From contig JAHBMJ010002348.1 of NCBI GenBank assembly GCA_018398765.1, forward strand, positions 1-19,897: a stretch of 19,897 bases of DNA, read 5' to 3'. The position numbers were made by a program, and so were the translations under genes. Origin of the DNA: Chromera velia. Taxonomy: Eukaryota; Sar; Chromeraceae. The notes under the pieces were generated by a model. The model was not told where the DNA came from, did no database searches, and was given only the letters and a program-made list of their open reading frames with translations. Below are positions 1 through 12,100 of this stretch, piece by piece (within the stretch, counting starts at the first letter, position 1; the number at the start of each line of letters is the position of its first letter).

Positions 1-807
<807 letters not shown>

Positions 808-892
808 ATAGACAAGAATTGTACGGTCAATTTTAGTTGGTAGTTAACCACAGAAAAGCTGAGAAGAAGGACAGAGCGCGTAGAACATACGT

Positions 893-909
893 TCCAAGGG
901 GGAGGGGCA
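893..909 (+). other. Polypurine tract of the left chromovirus
   Basis: A purine-only G/A run (aagggggagggg) sits 90 bp after the integrase stop and just before TGTAACATAG. This is the usual place for the plus-strand primer next to a 3' LTR. The call rests on position and composition only. Confidence 0.55.
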
Positions 910-1195
910 TGTAACATAGTGAGGCGAGCCACGGGACCGGCCAATCGTGGGGTGAGCCGAACTAATGCGCACCGCCACCGTACGGGACGCCCGCAGCTCA
1001 GAGACCAACACACGCACGCAGGCTCATGGAGGCGCCGCCATGCCAGTCTGTATTAGAAGAGAATTAAATAAAATAGAAATAAAGTGGAATTAATTCAGTC
1101 AGCTGCGTATAGCCTGGATTGAGTAAATAACAGTTGTTTGCAAAGCTTCTAGAAGCAGTTTGGAAGTGAACCTTGAACTGACAGACTTTCCATAA
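910..1195 (+). mobile_element. 3' LTR-like segment of the left chromovirus (right end approximate)
   Basis: It starts with TGTAACATAG directly after the purine tract. Two overlapping-type poly(A) signals (AATAAA at 1067-1072 and 1078-1083) lie about 157 bp in. It shares ordered short blocks with the candidate LTR of the right-hand element on the other strand: TGT(A)ACATA at the start, GGGG..GTGAGC, and TAC(C)GGGAC...CTCAGAGAC. That element has its AATAAA about 146 bp in. I could not find a clear TACA/CA end, so the right boundary near 1195 is set by comparison with the other LTR. A full element or a second LTR copy is needed to fix it. Confidence 0.5.
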
Positions 1196-1211
1196 TAGAG
1201 ATCTAACTGAA

Positions 1212-1229
1212 CTAAGTGCGATCACTTAG
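1212..1229. repeat. Perfect 7-bp-arm inverted repeat
   Basis: CTAAGTG and CACTTAG flank the four bases CGAT. The hairpin sits between the LTR-like segment and the GC-rich tandem repeat. No function is evident; it could be a small hairpin or a protein-binding dyad. Confidence 0.6.
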
Positions 1230-1254
1230 GAGAAGAGGAGTTACCTCCTTACGG

Positions 1255-1411
1255 CTGGGGTATTTCTGTTTTCTAAGTGCCCACCGCTTCGCTTTCCGGG
1301 GCCATGCATGGGCTGGGGTATTTTTGTTTTGTAAGTGCCCCCCGCGTCGCTTTCCGGGGCCATTTTTGTTTTGTAAGTGCCCCCCGCTTCGCTTTCCGGG
1401 GCTATGCATGC
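1255..1411 (+). repeat. Three-copy imperfect tandem repeat followed by (GCAT)n
   Basis: Copies lie at about 1255-1305, 1313-1362 and 1364-1405; the last lacks the left part of the unit. The shared core is a T-rich run, GTAAGTGCCC, then CGCTTCGCTTTCCGGGGC. Copies 1 and 2 start with ctggggtattt. The array runs into an alternating GCAT stretch at 1404-1422, which is self-complementary. The open frames crossing it on both strands are by-products of the repeat. The array lies about 430 bp upstream of the androglobin-like start codon. Confidence 0.8.
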
Positions 1412-1422
1412 ATGCATGCATG

Positions 1423-1836
1423 GCGCCGGCCCGCGCCTGCACCGCCGTGCAGGTGCGCACTTTGCGCGCGAAACTATACCCCCTTGTGAAAATGTATATT
1501 TCAGTTTTTGTCAAACTGTACGTACAGCTCGTATGCATGGATCGCAAAATCATATGTATGAAGCTCGATCTGTGAGCCATTGTGAGCCCAGATGGGAAGT
1601 TGCAGTCTGCTGAGTCCCACCTGCTTCCCAAAAGGGCTTATCCACTTGCTTTTGATCAACAACACATGTCTGGATCGTTGACATAGAGATTCGTATACGA
1701 AGTGACCAACTGTTGTTGACAAGCACATCAAATCCTAGATGTCCTGACTGTTCCCGGGCTTGACGGGACGACAGTGGTCTTTTTCTCTCTTTGTTGAGTA
1801 CCTCTACTTCAGCCAAACACCCAGAGAGAAAAACCA
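1423..1836 (+). other. Presumed upstream / 5' leader region of the androglobin-like gene
   Basis: This stretch has no convincing coding sequence or transposon homology. It begins with a GC-rich patch (ccggcccgcgcctgc, then tttgcgcgcg) and becomes ordinary mixed sequence toward the ATG at 1837. I see no clear TATA box or initiator that I would defend. The transcription start must lie here or further upstream. Confidence 0.3.
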
Positions 1837-2004
1837 ATGGCACCAAAGGATGCCAAAAAGGGGGCAGCAGGAGATGGAGCCTCTGCTAACGCGAGGCAAC
1901 CACTTCCTCCTCCTCCTGCTCCAGATTCATTCCCGAATGAGCTCAAGCAAATGGACAAACTGATCGGACCCATCCCGCCTGAATGGAGCCGGGAGGAGTT
2001 GATG
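1837..2004 (+). CDS. ADGB: Exon 1: N-terminus of androglobin-like protein
   Basis: This exon has 56 codons from ATG 1837. After an Ala/Lys and Pro-rich lead it reads LIGPIPPEWSREELM, a match to the conserved 'PEW' start of androglobins. The donor is gtaggt at 2005, phase 0. No signal peptide or membrane segment is present, so the protein should be cytoplasmic or axonemal. Confidence 0.75.
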
Positions 2005-5000
2005 GTAGGTAGCCGAAAGGGAAATGCACGAGTGCGGAGAGGATTTGCTATCTATATATGTGCATCTGCATGTCTTCTGTCGACGTGTTGATCTACTTGC
2101 GCATGTTGTTCATCACTATACGTACATGTGCCTGTTGCTGTTCCTTTCAGAGCACACCTTTTGCACCCGACGATGCTCAAAAGTTCGTTGACACTTTCTT
2201 CGACAGGCGCGCTCTGCCACGCTCTCTTGCCGGTCACTGCATCGGGTGGAAGCGCGCACCCATCGCTGCATCGAAAGACGCAGAGTACGAACCCGAACCG
2301 CAAGCGGCCGCGGAGGAAGCAGAGGATCCCAAGAAAGCGGGGGGGAAAGGAGGGGGCAAAGACGCGAAACCGCCTGCGAAGGGGGGGGACAAGGGAGGGG
2401 GGAAGGAGAGGGAGATGGAGGATGTGTTTGTGAATCACATGGACGGACCGAAATTCGTTGTCAAAAAGTTGCACTGGTACACCAGGGATGCCCTCGCTCC
2501 AGGACAGTTGGTGCTGGACGGCACGGCTCCTGAGTGGGTTCAGTGGCTGACCTCCCAATTTGTTCTCATTGCAGAGAACGCCCCTTTCTTTTCGCAGGTC
2601 GGTCAAACTGAGTAAGCGTTAGAGGAAACGACAGAAAAAAAATGGGAGAGAGCGAGAAGGGTGAGACCCGTGCTAGTTCGGGGGGCTTCGCTGCCGTCTA
2701 CCCGCTTTGTAACGGCTGTTTCTCCCCCCATCCCCCCTCCTCTCTGTGTGTGCACGTCGATGTTGATGTGTGTGGGTACAAGTTTGTGTCAGAGTATGGG
2801 GATGAGTATGTGTGGGTGTGGGTGTAGATGGGGGTTCGTGTATGTCAAAAAGTATAATGTCATTCTGAGGAGTTTGTGTGGCATTATATTGACGTGCGTG
2901 TGCACTTGTGGACGTATGCATGCAGGGAACGTTTCTTTGGGAGAACATCCACCCTCAGGACAAAAACGGGTGGCCGCTCTTCAACCCTCAGGGCCTATAC
3001 GTCGTCAGGCTGTTCGTACAGGGAGCCTGGAGAAGCATACGCATAGATGATGTAGTGCCAGTGGCAAGCGACACCCAAGCACTCAGCCCCAGGTAGCCTT
3101 CGTTCATCGGTCTGCGTACTTTTCTGGGACGTGGCCTTGGCCTTTGGTTTGGGGGGTACAGTTTTGTTCCTTGGCACTGTGCAAAACTCTTTGGGGCTGT
3201 GCAAACTTACGTTTCTTTACAGCTTTCTCGTGAGATGAGGAGTCTTGCTGAGAAAAGAAACTGCAGGGAAATAATGCCGTGAGGAATAGTCGAGCTGAGC
3301 AAACGCTGGGTTTTATGTTACAGTTGTGGAAGTAAGAACGTTGGTCCGGTGACTTGTGTTGCGTGGTTCTGTAGAAGTATTAACAGGCTTGTGACTGTGA
3401 CGACGAGAAGCGCGGGAGCCCTATTACTCAGGCTGCCTCGTGTGCCGACGACGACATTTTGTGATTGATTGATTGCAGATGTGCCGACGACGACATTTTG
3501 TGGCCCCTTCTTCTGACGAAGGCCCTGCTGACCGCTTTCCAGAGGGAGGTGGGACTGGGGGTGCAGGACATTCCGGTGGTGGAGGCTCTGACCGGCTGGA
3601 GACCGCAGAAGATACCTCGTGAGTCTGACTGACTCACTGTCCGGAAGGAAGAGTGTTCGAAAATCTGCTGAACAAAGAGACAAAGCGGACTCTCTGCCAG
3701 TTCTGTTTTCAAAAAGTTATTGTCTGCTGAACTTTCCGCCTCTTGCATCTGTGCATCTGTCTGCTGCTTCTGTCTGTATGGGTGTGTGCAGTCAGCTGGC
3801 CGGTCCTGTCTGCCTTGGCGTACAGGTCTCCCTTGGCGTCAATTGAGGTCTGTCATATAAGATGAGAAAAAGGAAAGAGAGGGCGGGGAAGGAGACAGCT
3901 GGGGAGCGTATGTTTGTCTGTGTACACCTTCTGAGGTTCGGACTTTCTTCCTTTCTCTCTCCCTCTGTTCCGCCGCATTTTGGTTTTCTGCCAACAATGA
4001 ATGAAAGAAAACAAACAATCTGTTGTATTCGGGGGGGGGGGAGGGAAACTTTTCCCGATTGAACATATGCCTCGCTAGGCTGCTCTGTGTGGGAGACCGA
4101 TGGATCCTGCCTTATTCGTGATTCTTCTCCGAACCTGCATGATATGTGTCGAAGAAGTGCACTTTCACGTCTCCTCCTCTGTTTCCCCACCCTCCACCTG
4201 GCAGGCAGGCGCATTCATTGTTCAAGTAATGTGGGACAGACACAACATGCAGAACAAATGTGCGAATGGAAAATGATGCCTTCCTTTCCCGACCCTTCCT
4301 TCCATCTCCATTCCATGCACCGCAGCTGAAGAGCGACCCCGAGGCGCTCCACGGGCACGGGCATACCCCTCTGGTGGGGGCCACTGGGATTCCGGGGTCC
4401 GGGCCCATGAGCAGACAGGTAAGCCTCGATGGATCCGTCGGTTGGTCAGAGAGGAAGTCAGCAGCCATGCCCGCCCTCTTTCAGCACTTTTCCAGTCTCC
4501 TTTTTCACCTTGCTGTTTTTCCTCATCTGACACGCTTTCCCCTCGTCCGCTGTCCCCCCCCACAGAACCTTCTGCTCTGCTGACAACAGTGAATGCTCCC
4601 CTCTTTCCTGCCCCCATTCCCTCCAGACCTCCCGAGAGGTGGCAGAGAAGACAACCATGCTGGAGGGAACCCTCGCGCCTTCAACGGTCAGCGAAGGAGA
4701 GAATACAAGGTGGAAGCGTGTGAGAATATGGGTGAATGAGGAAATAGTGCTGCAAAAGAGAGAGAAATAAAAAAAAGGGAGATGACAAAAAGACAAGACA
4801 CTCAACAGACTCAGAAATGGGAAGGGAGGCACTAAAACATGTCTTCTACTGCACTCACATCCCCTTTTTCTGTTCCCTGCTGTTGCATTTTCAGTTCGCA
4901 CGAAAGTTTTCCAACACGGACATTGGGGGAGGGGGCGGCTCCTCCTACTCGGTGGTTGCCTCATGGACTCGGTTTCAAATCGCGGAGGTGGACCTGCAGA

Positions 5001-6099
5001 GCCGATGGGTGGGTGGGTGGGTGGGTGGGTGGGGAGGCTCCGTCTCTCTCTTCGTATGTGGCCAAACAAAGTGGTGCAGAATGACCGTTAATATCCTCAC
5101 TGCCTCCAACGCCCCCCTCCTCCTTTTGTCTCCCTCAGTTTCTCACTCTCCTTCGCTCTATCTATCTATGTATGTATGTCTGTATGTTTGTGTGTATGTA
5201 TTTGTCTGCCTGCCTCCCCGTCTATCTCTTTCTCCCTCCCCCTTTCTCTCTGTCACACACAATCATATCCTGCCCGCCCACACACACGCAGTCAGTTTGG
5301 TGCCAGGAAGGATCCTTCTTTCTTTCCTGCTGTCGGCGTTCCCTCTCAGTCTTTTTATTAATAACCCTCGATCGTCCTTCCTGTACGCCTCCCTCCGTCG
5401 AAGAGAGCGAATACACAAACATTCTGAATAAGTTGCTCGCTGACCGGCTTACTTCCTCAATCAAATCTCTTCGCCTGTCTCCCTCCCTCCCTCCCGCTTT
5501 CCAATACAGGTCAGGCTGAAATCCCACAACGCGAAGCCGATGGGGGCTTCCAGAGTGCCCCCCCCTCCCACAAGGGGAAGCCTTACAAGCCCAATGACGC
5601 AGGCAGAAACACCCAACTCCGCACAGACCAAACGGACGGCTGCGCAGACGCACCAGGGAGGGCCTCTGTCTGAGGCAGCAGGCAGCGACGAGCTATCTCC
5701 TGGAGGGCACAATTCGGGGGGGGGGCAGGAAGAAGTACAGTCCCCTTCATCCTATTTCATGCGCGGGTCGGTTTCGATGGTCTTTTCATGTGTCTTTCAT
5801 GATGAATCTCCCCTTTTGTTGAACGTTCTGTCTCTGTTCTTCTTTCTTCCATGATACTTTGTGTTTTCTGATCTGTACCGCAAGAGCCTTTTTTTCTCTC
5901 AGCCATGCGCTCGCGTGGAAGATTCTATTGACATTTTTCTGGATCCCGTATGATCATGACATGACGGTGTGAGGACGTGTAGGAATGCAGAAAATAAAAA
6001 GTCAATGTAACGAAACTTCATGAGCAATCGCACAAACTCGATGATGAACAAGGACTCAATCTCTCTCACACACATTCTCTCTCTGTCTCTGTCTCTGTC

Positions 6100-6186
<87 letters not shown>

Positions 6187-9100
6187 CTCTCTCTCTCTCT
6201 CTGTCTCTCTCTCTCTCTGGCCATACGACGTCCTTACCCCGCTCCGGCCTCTCTCCTGAGAGGCATGCCCCCCTCAACAGAACCGCCGCCCCCCCAGGTG
6301 GTCATGACCAGAAAAGAATTTGCAGCAGCAGTTGCGGCAGGAGAAGTGCCCGCGCCTCCCTCTGAAAAAGAAAAGGGCAAGGACAAAGGAGCAGCGGCAG
6401 CAGCAGCACCGGTAGAAGCCGTTGCCTTGGCCTTTGGGACCGACTCGGATCCACCCCCTGCAATCCCATCCATGGGCATCACCTACGAAGGGGGTTTTTG
6501 GATGAGGTTTGAGGATTTGCGTGCGTCAGCTCAGGAGGGTTTCCTCTGGCGTTATTTTCCTTCTTCTGATCTCGAAGAGGTCTCTCTTGCCTCTTTATGG
6601 GACGATCGGTCTTCAGAGTTCATTCCCCTCGAACCTTCAGTTCTGGTGGCAGACCTCAAGAGACTGTCAGTCGTTGAAATCGTGCAGCAGAGGAGAGTGC
6701 CCGACAACGAGGCTATCAAGAATGCCATAGTGGCAAAAAAGGGGGGAGGAGGAGGAAGGGGAAGGGCAGCACCGACACGAGGACGGAGCCAGCGCGACGA
6801 GTTGACTCCCTTGAGTGAGAATGTGCTCGCACCTCCTTTGCTCTTTCATTTCCAGCCCCTTCTTCCCCTCCTACTTCCAAGTCCCGAACAGGACCCCAAC
6901 AAAATGATCACCCAAGTAGTTCACAACACTTCACACACCCCTGCCATCCAAACACCATCTGCTCTCAGCAACTTGGCCGCCAACCTCCCGACCGTTCATT
7001 GCGACGACGGGGAGTGCCGGTCTTTCTTTTCTCGTCCCTTGGCAGACGGCCGGTCAATTTTGAATTCAGGCTCCCAGCTTCCCACCGAGGCCGTCGACTC
7101 TGCCGGCCTCCCTGCCCCCGCACAGGAGGCAACACGCCAAGCCCTCCACAGAGCTGCGTCTGTCGATATGCCAAGGTTGAGCATCGAGCCCGTCAGTCGA
7201 CTTCTCAGCAACCTCACTCCGTCAGCAGTGGTGGCGGCGCTTGCAAATGCGGTTGAAGGTCTCAAGCCTCCGCCGCCGCCTCCAGAGGATCCGGCAGCAG
7301 AAGAAGACCAGGCGGCCCAAGAGGGGGGGGACGGGACCCCGGCAGAAGGAGCTGGAGCAGCAGAGGGGGGGACAGTGAAGGAGGTGAAACGACAAGCCAG
7401 ACCGAACAGGGGCCTCCTCACAATAGCCAGGCCGCCCAAGTCGGTAGTACCTGTCGACTTGAAACCCCTCCCTTCCTTCCTCGTGCTCAGAGGTCCGAGA
7501 TCGGACTCTGTGGGAGTCCCTTTGCCTGAGGGCCATGTGGCACTGCTGATATCCCCCCACTGTCTGTACGGAGGCGCATCCTTTTCGGTCTCTGTGCCCA
7601 AGGTCGCGCTGGACGAAGGATCATTTCTCCGTCTCCTGCCCTTGAAGCAATTCCTCAAGTCCTACTGCAACTTTCACTTGACCTCTATTCCAATGGAACT
7701 TTCACCCCATCATGCACCCGACCAGTTGGTTTACCATCTAAGGGCCCATTTCAATGTGTTTCCTATCAATCTTCCGACTCTCAAAAAAGAAGCAGATGCT
7801 TCTGCTGCCTCAGACGGAACAAATGGAATGGACAAATTGATGGAAGAATGGAAAGCTCCAGAAACTAAAGCCATTCCACTACTTCCCCGCCTGTTGTTCT
7901 TCCTTTCCTTCCCTCAAACTTCGCTTCTTCCCCACTCTCGCCTCCTTCTCTCCGCTCTCCCAGACGCCCTGCCTCTCTCTGCCGAGGTCGAAGAGACCCC
8001 CGTCGCAAATGAGAAAGACAAAAAGGGGGGGAAAGGAGCTGCAAAGAACGAGCCTGTCGAGATCCCCATAGCCGTGCCGATTGATGCACTGCCCTCAGAC
8101 CCCATCCATCCGGAGCCAAAAGATTTTTTCGACCTCCCGACAAGCGCCATGGCTGTTTGCGACCTGAGCGCTTTTCTATCACCCGTGATGCAAAAACACC
8201 AAAATGTCAGGGCAGTCAAGGGCGAGGCCAGAAAAGCACAGGCAGCAGCGGGGGAGGCAGGGAAGGAAGAGACCCAAAAGGATGAGGAGAAAGAGGAAAG
8301 CTCCCAAACAGTCGTCACCCCTGTCACATGTGTTCTTTCTCTGGATGCCAGCCCACCTTTTGTATTTCCATCCGGGGCTGCTTCTCTTACGATAGCCTCC
8401 CCTCCGATTCTCTCCTCTGTCGAAGGATATCTTCACAAAACTTCCAGGGTGCCGTCTCGGGAAGAAGTCGCAGGCCTCTGCGGGTTCCCCAAGAAGGAAA
8501 CAGTGGAGACTTCTTCCAACGAAGCGGAGAAACCTCAAGAGACCGAAGCGGAAAAACCGAAAACCGAAACCGTTGCAGAAGACCTCTTTGAGATTCCTGA
8601 CCCTCTGGTGGCCGAAAAGGTCCCTCAGAACTTCAATGCGATCTTCAAAGGGGAGGTCGAAGTCAACACACACAGAAGGTCAGGCAGCAGAAGTGTGCAT
8701 TGGGGGCGGGAGGGGGCGGAATGCCCAGGAAGTGTCTCAAATCGGCATATGCTGTATCCCGATCTTCTCTCTTTTTGAACCGTTCACTCCAGTGAATTGG
8801 AACGCATGACTGACGCGGCCACCTTGTCTCTAGTTCTGCACTTGTGCCCTGGAGGGAGGACCCAACGACCCTTAAGGCCCTTCCGCTTGGGGTCAACTTT
8901 CTTTCTACAATGTTCTGCTCGCTCAATCTTTTAATTCTCTATATGCCAAAAGCTGGTGTCAGTCAGGCAGTCAAGAGTGGGTTTCACGGTGGTGCAGTTG
9001 TTTCTTTTCTACTTGTGTATCTGTGGGAGTGTTCTGACCTATATTTCCTCTTTCTTTGTTCCTCTTTGTGTGTGCGTGTGTGAGTGAGTGGTGATCATCA

Positions 9101-12100
9101 ATCTTCCTCCCTCCCTCCCTCCCTCCCTGCCTGCCTCCCTGCCTGCCTGCCTCCCTCGCTTCAGAGTCCTGCGGGAGCTTCTGACCAACAAGGGAGAGAC
9201 GGCCCGTTTTGCAGCGCTCTCGATCTCCGTCCAGCAGCTTCCAGGTGGGTGGGCAATGGGCATGCGTGCAATTTCTTCGCCAGCGCCCCAGTGTGTTTGT
9301 GTCTTTGCATGAGTATGTGTGAAGGTGTCTTTCAACCAAAAATGGAACTTCAGAGGTGAGTGAATACAAGCCAGGAAGGGAGGCTTGACTCAAACACAAA
9401 AAAGAAAATGCTGACACCAAGTTGAAGGGGACCAGTTTCAAACCAGAAAGGCTTTCATTGCTTGCATTCTTTGACAGACAACAAGGAGAAAAAAACAGGT
9501 AGCAATGGAGAATAAAGAGAGGCAGGTAGGTAGGTAGGCAGGCAGGCAGGCAGGCAGGCAGAAAGAAGGAATGGAAAAAAGACAGGACGCGCTCAGGGGA
9601 TAACGGGGAAGAAATAAAAACGGACAGACAACCTTTCGCCTAGTATGCCAGACCCCCAAAATCTTTCATGTACCCCCTCCTTTTTCTCTCTCCAGGTGCG
9701 TTCCTTCAACTCCGGGTGCTCGTCACGAGGCCTCGAGACCCCCTCCCCCCCCTCGAAGACTTTTCGCTCCTCACGCCAGAAGAAAAAGCGGCACAACAGG
9801 AGGCATCTGCATCAGAGGAAGAGGCAGGCGAAGCGCAGAAGGGGGGCAAACCGGACCCCAAGGCCGCCAAGGGAGGTCCTCCTGCAGGCAGCAAACAAGA
9901 AGAGAGCAATGCCTCAGGCTCCCAGTCTAGCGCTCCACTTCCGAGACTTCCGGAGGAAATTGAAGTCCTTCAGACAGAGGGCAAGGAGGTGGTCTCTGTC
10001 CCTCACCTGCTCCTGCTGCCCGAGGTCGGTTTTTTGAGCTAGAATGAAAGGGTATTCATGTGTCTGCCTGTATCACTCTCTGCCGATCGCCGTCTCCATC
10101 CATCTGTGTTCCTCTGTTCTTCACCTCCTCGATTCCCTATCCTATCCAAATTCCTTCCGACGTTTCTTTTCTCTCTCTCTTTCGTTCCTAAACTCCACTT
10201 AATTCTGTCATCCATCTGCCCCCATACCCTTCTCTCTCTCTCTTTCGTTCCTAAACTCCACTTAATTCTGTCATCCATCTGCCCCCATACCCTTCTCTCT
10301 CTCTCTTTCGTTCCTAAACCCCACTTAATTCTGTCATCCATCTGCCCCCATACCCTTCTCTCTCTCTCTTTCGTTCTTAAACTCCACTTAATTCTGTCAT
10401 CCATCTGCCCCTATACCCTTCTCTCTCTCTTTCGTTCCTAAACTCCACTTAATTCTGTCATCCATCTGCCCCCATACCCTTCTCTCTCTCTCTTTCGTTC
10501 TTAAACTCCACTTAATTCTGTCATCCATCTGCCCCCATACCCTTCTCTCTCTCTCTTTCGTTCCTAAACTCCACTCAATTCTGTCATCTATCTGCCCCCA
10601 TACCCTTCTCTCTCTCTTTCGTTCCTAAACTCCACTTAATTCTGTCATCCATCTGCCCCCATACCCTTCTCTCCCTCTCTTTCGTTCCTAAACTCCACTC
10701 AATTCTGTCATCTATCTGCCCCCATACCCTTCTCTCTCTCTTTCGTTCCTAAACTCCACTTAATTCTGTCATCCATCTGCCCCCATACCCTTCTCTCTCT
10801 CTCTTTCGTTCCTAAACTCCACTTAATTCTGTCATCCATCTGCCCCCATACCCTTCTCTCTCTCGAAATCCCCTTACTCAACAGATGAAGAAAAGGAGCC
10901 ACAGAGGGAAGAAATCCCTGAGAAATTGCCCAGAAGGTGAAAACAATCAAGTGGAATGAATGTGTTTTTTTCTTTTCGCATACGTCCATGCACATCCATC
11001 GATGGACCCATGCACCCGGCTGCAGGTCTCCTACTGCATCGAAGTCACCCTGGACCCTTTCAGGTCTGTCTCTCTTTTGTTTCTTTACTTCTTTCCCTCT
11101 CTTTCTTTGAATATTTAGCTGTAAGAATTTTTCTGTCGGCCTCTCTGTCTATCTGTCTGTCTATGTCCATCGGAAAGCGGAGGAGAGGATAAAAGACAAG
11201 GGAGAGACAAGAAGGGCCTCCAGTTTGCCTGTCTTTCGGTTGTGTCCTACGTGTTTTGTGCATGAAAAGCACCAGCGATCGTGATTTGGTACCTTTTTGA
11301 TCCTTTTTTTTCAGCTCTTTCGTAGTCTTCCGTGACATGCGCGTATACTTGAATCGATGTACTTTTTGATGTTCATCTATCTATCGACCTTCCAACTGTT
11401 TGTACTCATTCTTGCAGGGGGCCGATCAAACTTGAGGGGGGACAATGGACTCTTCAGGTGCATTGGCCGTTTTTTTTAGTTTTTGTACTTTTTTGTTTCA
11501 TTCCTCTTCCCCTAGCTTCCTGCTGCTCCTCCTCTTTTCTTCTTCTTCTTCTTCTTCTTCTGCCTCTTCTTCTTCTTCTTCTTCTTCGTTTTTTTCTTCC
11601 TCCTGTGACTTGAGCTTTTCCCATTCTTGCGCACGCGACACAACGTCTCTTTCTTTGCACGCATAACTTTTTCTGTCTCTCTCTCTTCGCAGATATGCGC
11701 CTCTGGCGGTCCCATAGAGCTTTCGGTTGACTCGACTCAGCGTCAACTGGAGCAGCAGATGATCGAGGGGTGGGAAGAGGGCGCACCGGGTCGAAAGGAG
11801 AAGGCAAAGGCGGCCCTGGAAAAGTTTCGGGAGGAGAGAGAGAGGAGAGCAAAAAAGGCTGCAGATGCAGAGGGGGAAGAAGAAGGCAAAGACCTGGAAG
11901 AGGGCAAAGAGGGAGAAGAGCAGGAAGAGCCTCAAATGAGCATGGCTGAATTCAGGTGGGTCTAAGTTGATACATGCTCTCGCGTCCATCACCTGTGCTT
12001 CTGTATGTATGTCTGCGAAGAGAGAGTTTCAGTGTCAAGCCGTGCCATTCCGTATGCTCTCTTAATTCTCACAAAGAACCCGTCTGTCTACACCTGTTTA

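Noticed and set aside
1212-1631. Overlapping frames on both strands upstream of the androglobin-like gene
   Set aside because: They cover the GC-rich tandem repeat and contain repeated peptide blocks without any recognisable domain.
6175-6297. Extension of exon 9 upstream to give an 867-residue frame
   Set aside because: The extra codons come from the (CT)n/(GT)n tract. A phase-0 acceptor with a pyrimidine tract lies at 6297.
6298-8678. Hidden globin domain or IQ motif in exon 9
   Set aside because: I looked for helix-rich stretches with a conserved Phe and proximal His and for IQxxxRGxxxR and found none. Absence by eye is not proof, so it is kept as a testable finding.
8834-8960. Possible extra exon (SALVPWREDPTTLKALPLG...) between exons 9 and 10
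   Set aside because: Exon 9 joins exon 10 directly in the correct phase to give VNTHRRVLRELL. No donor of the required phase with a good consensus ends this segment.
10039-10995. Minus-strand frames encoding a 21-residue repeat (MDDRIKWSLGTKERERRVWGQ-like)
   Set aside because: They arise from the 63-bp intronic minisatellite. The 61-bp units break the frame, and no start context or flanking domain supports a gene.
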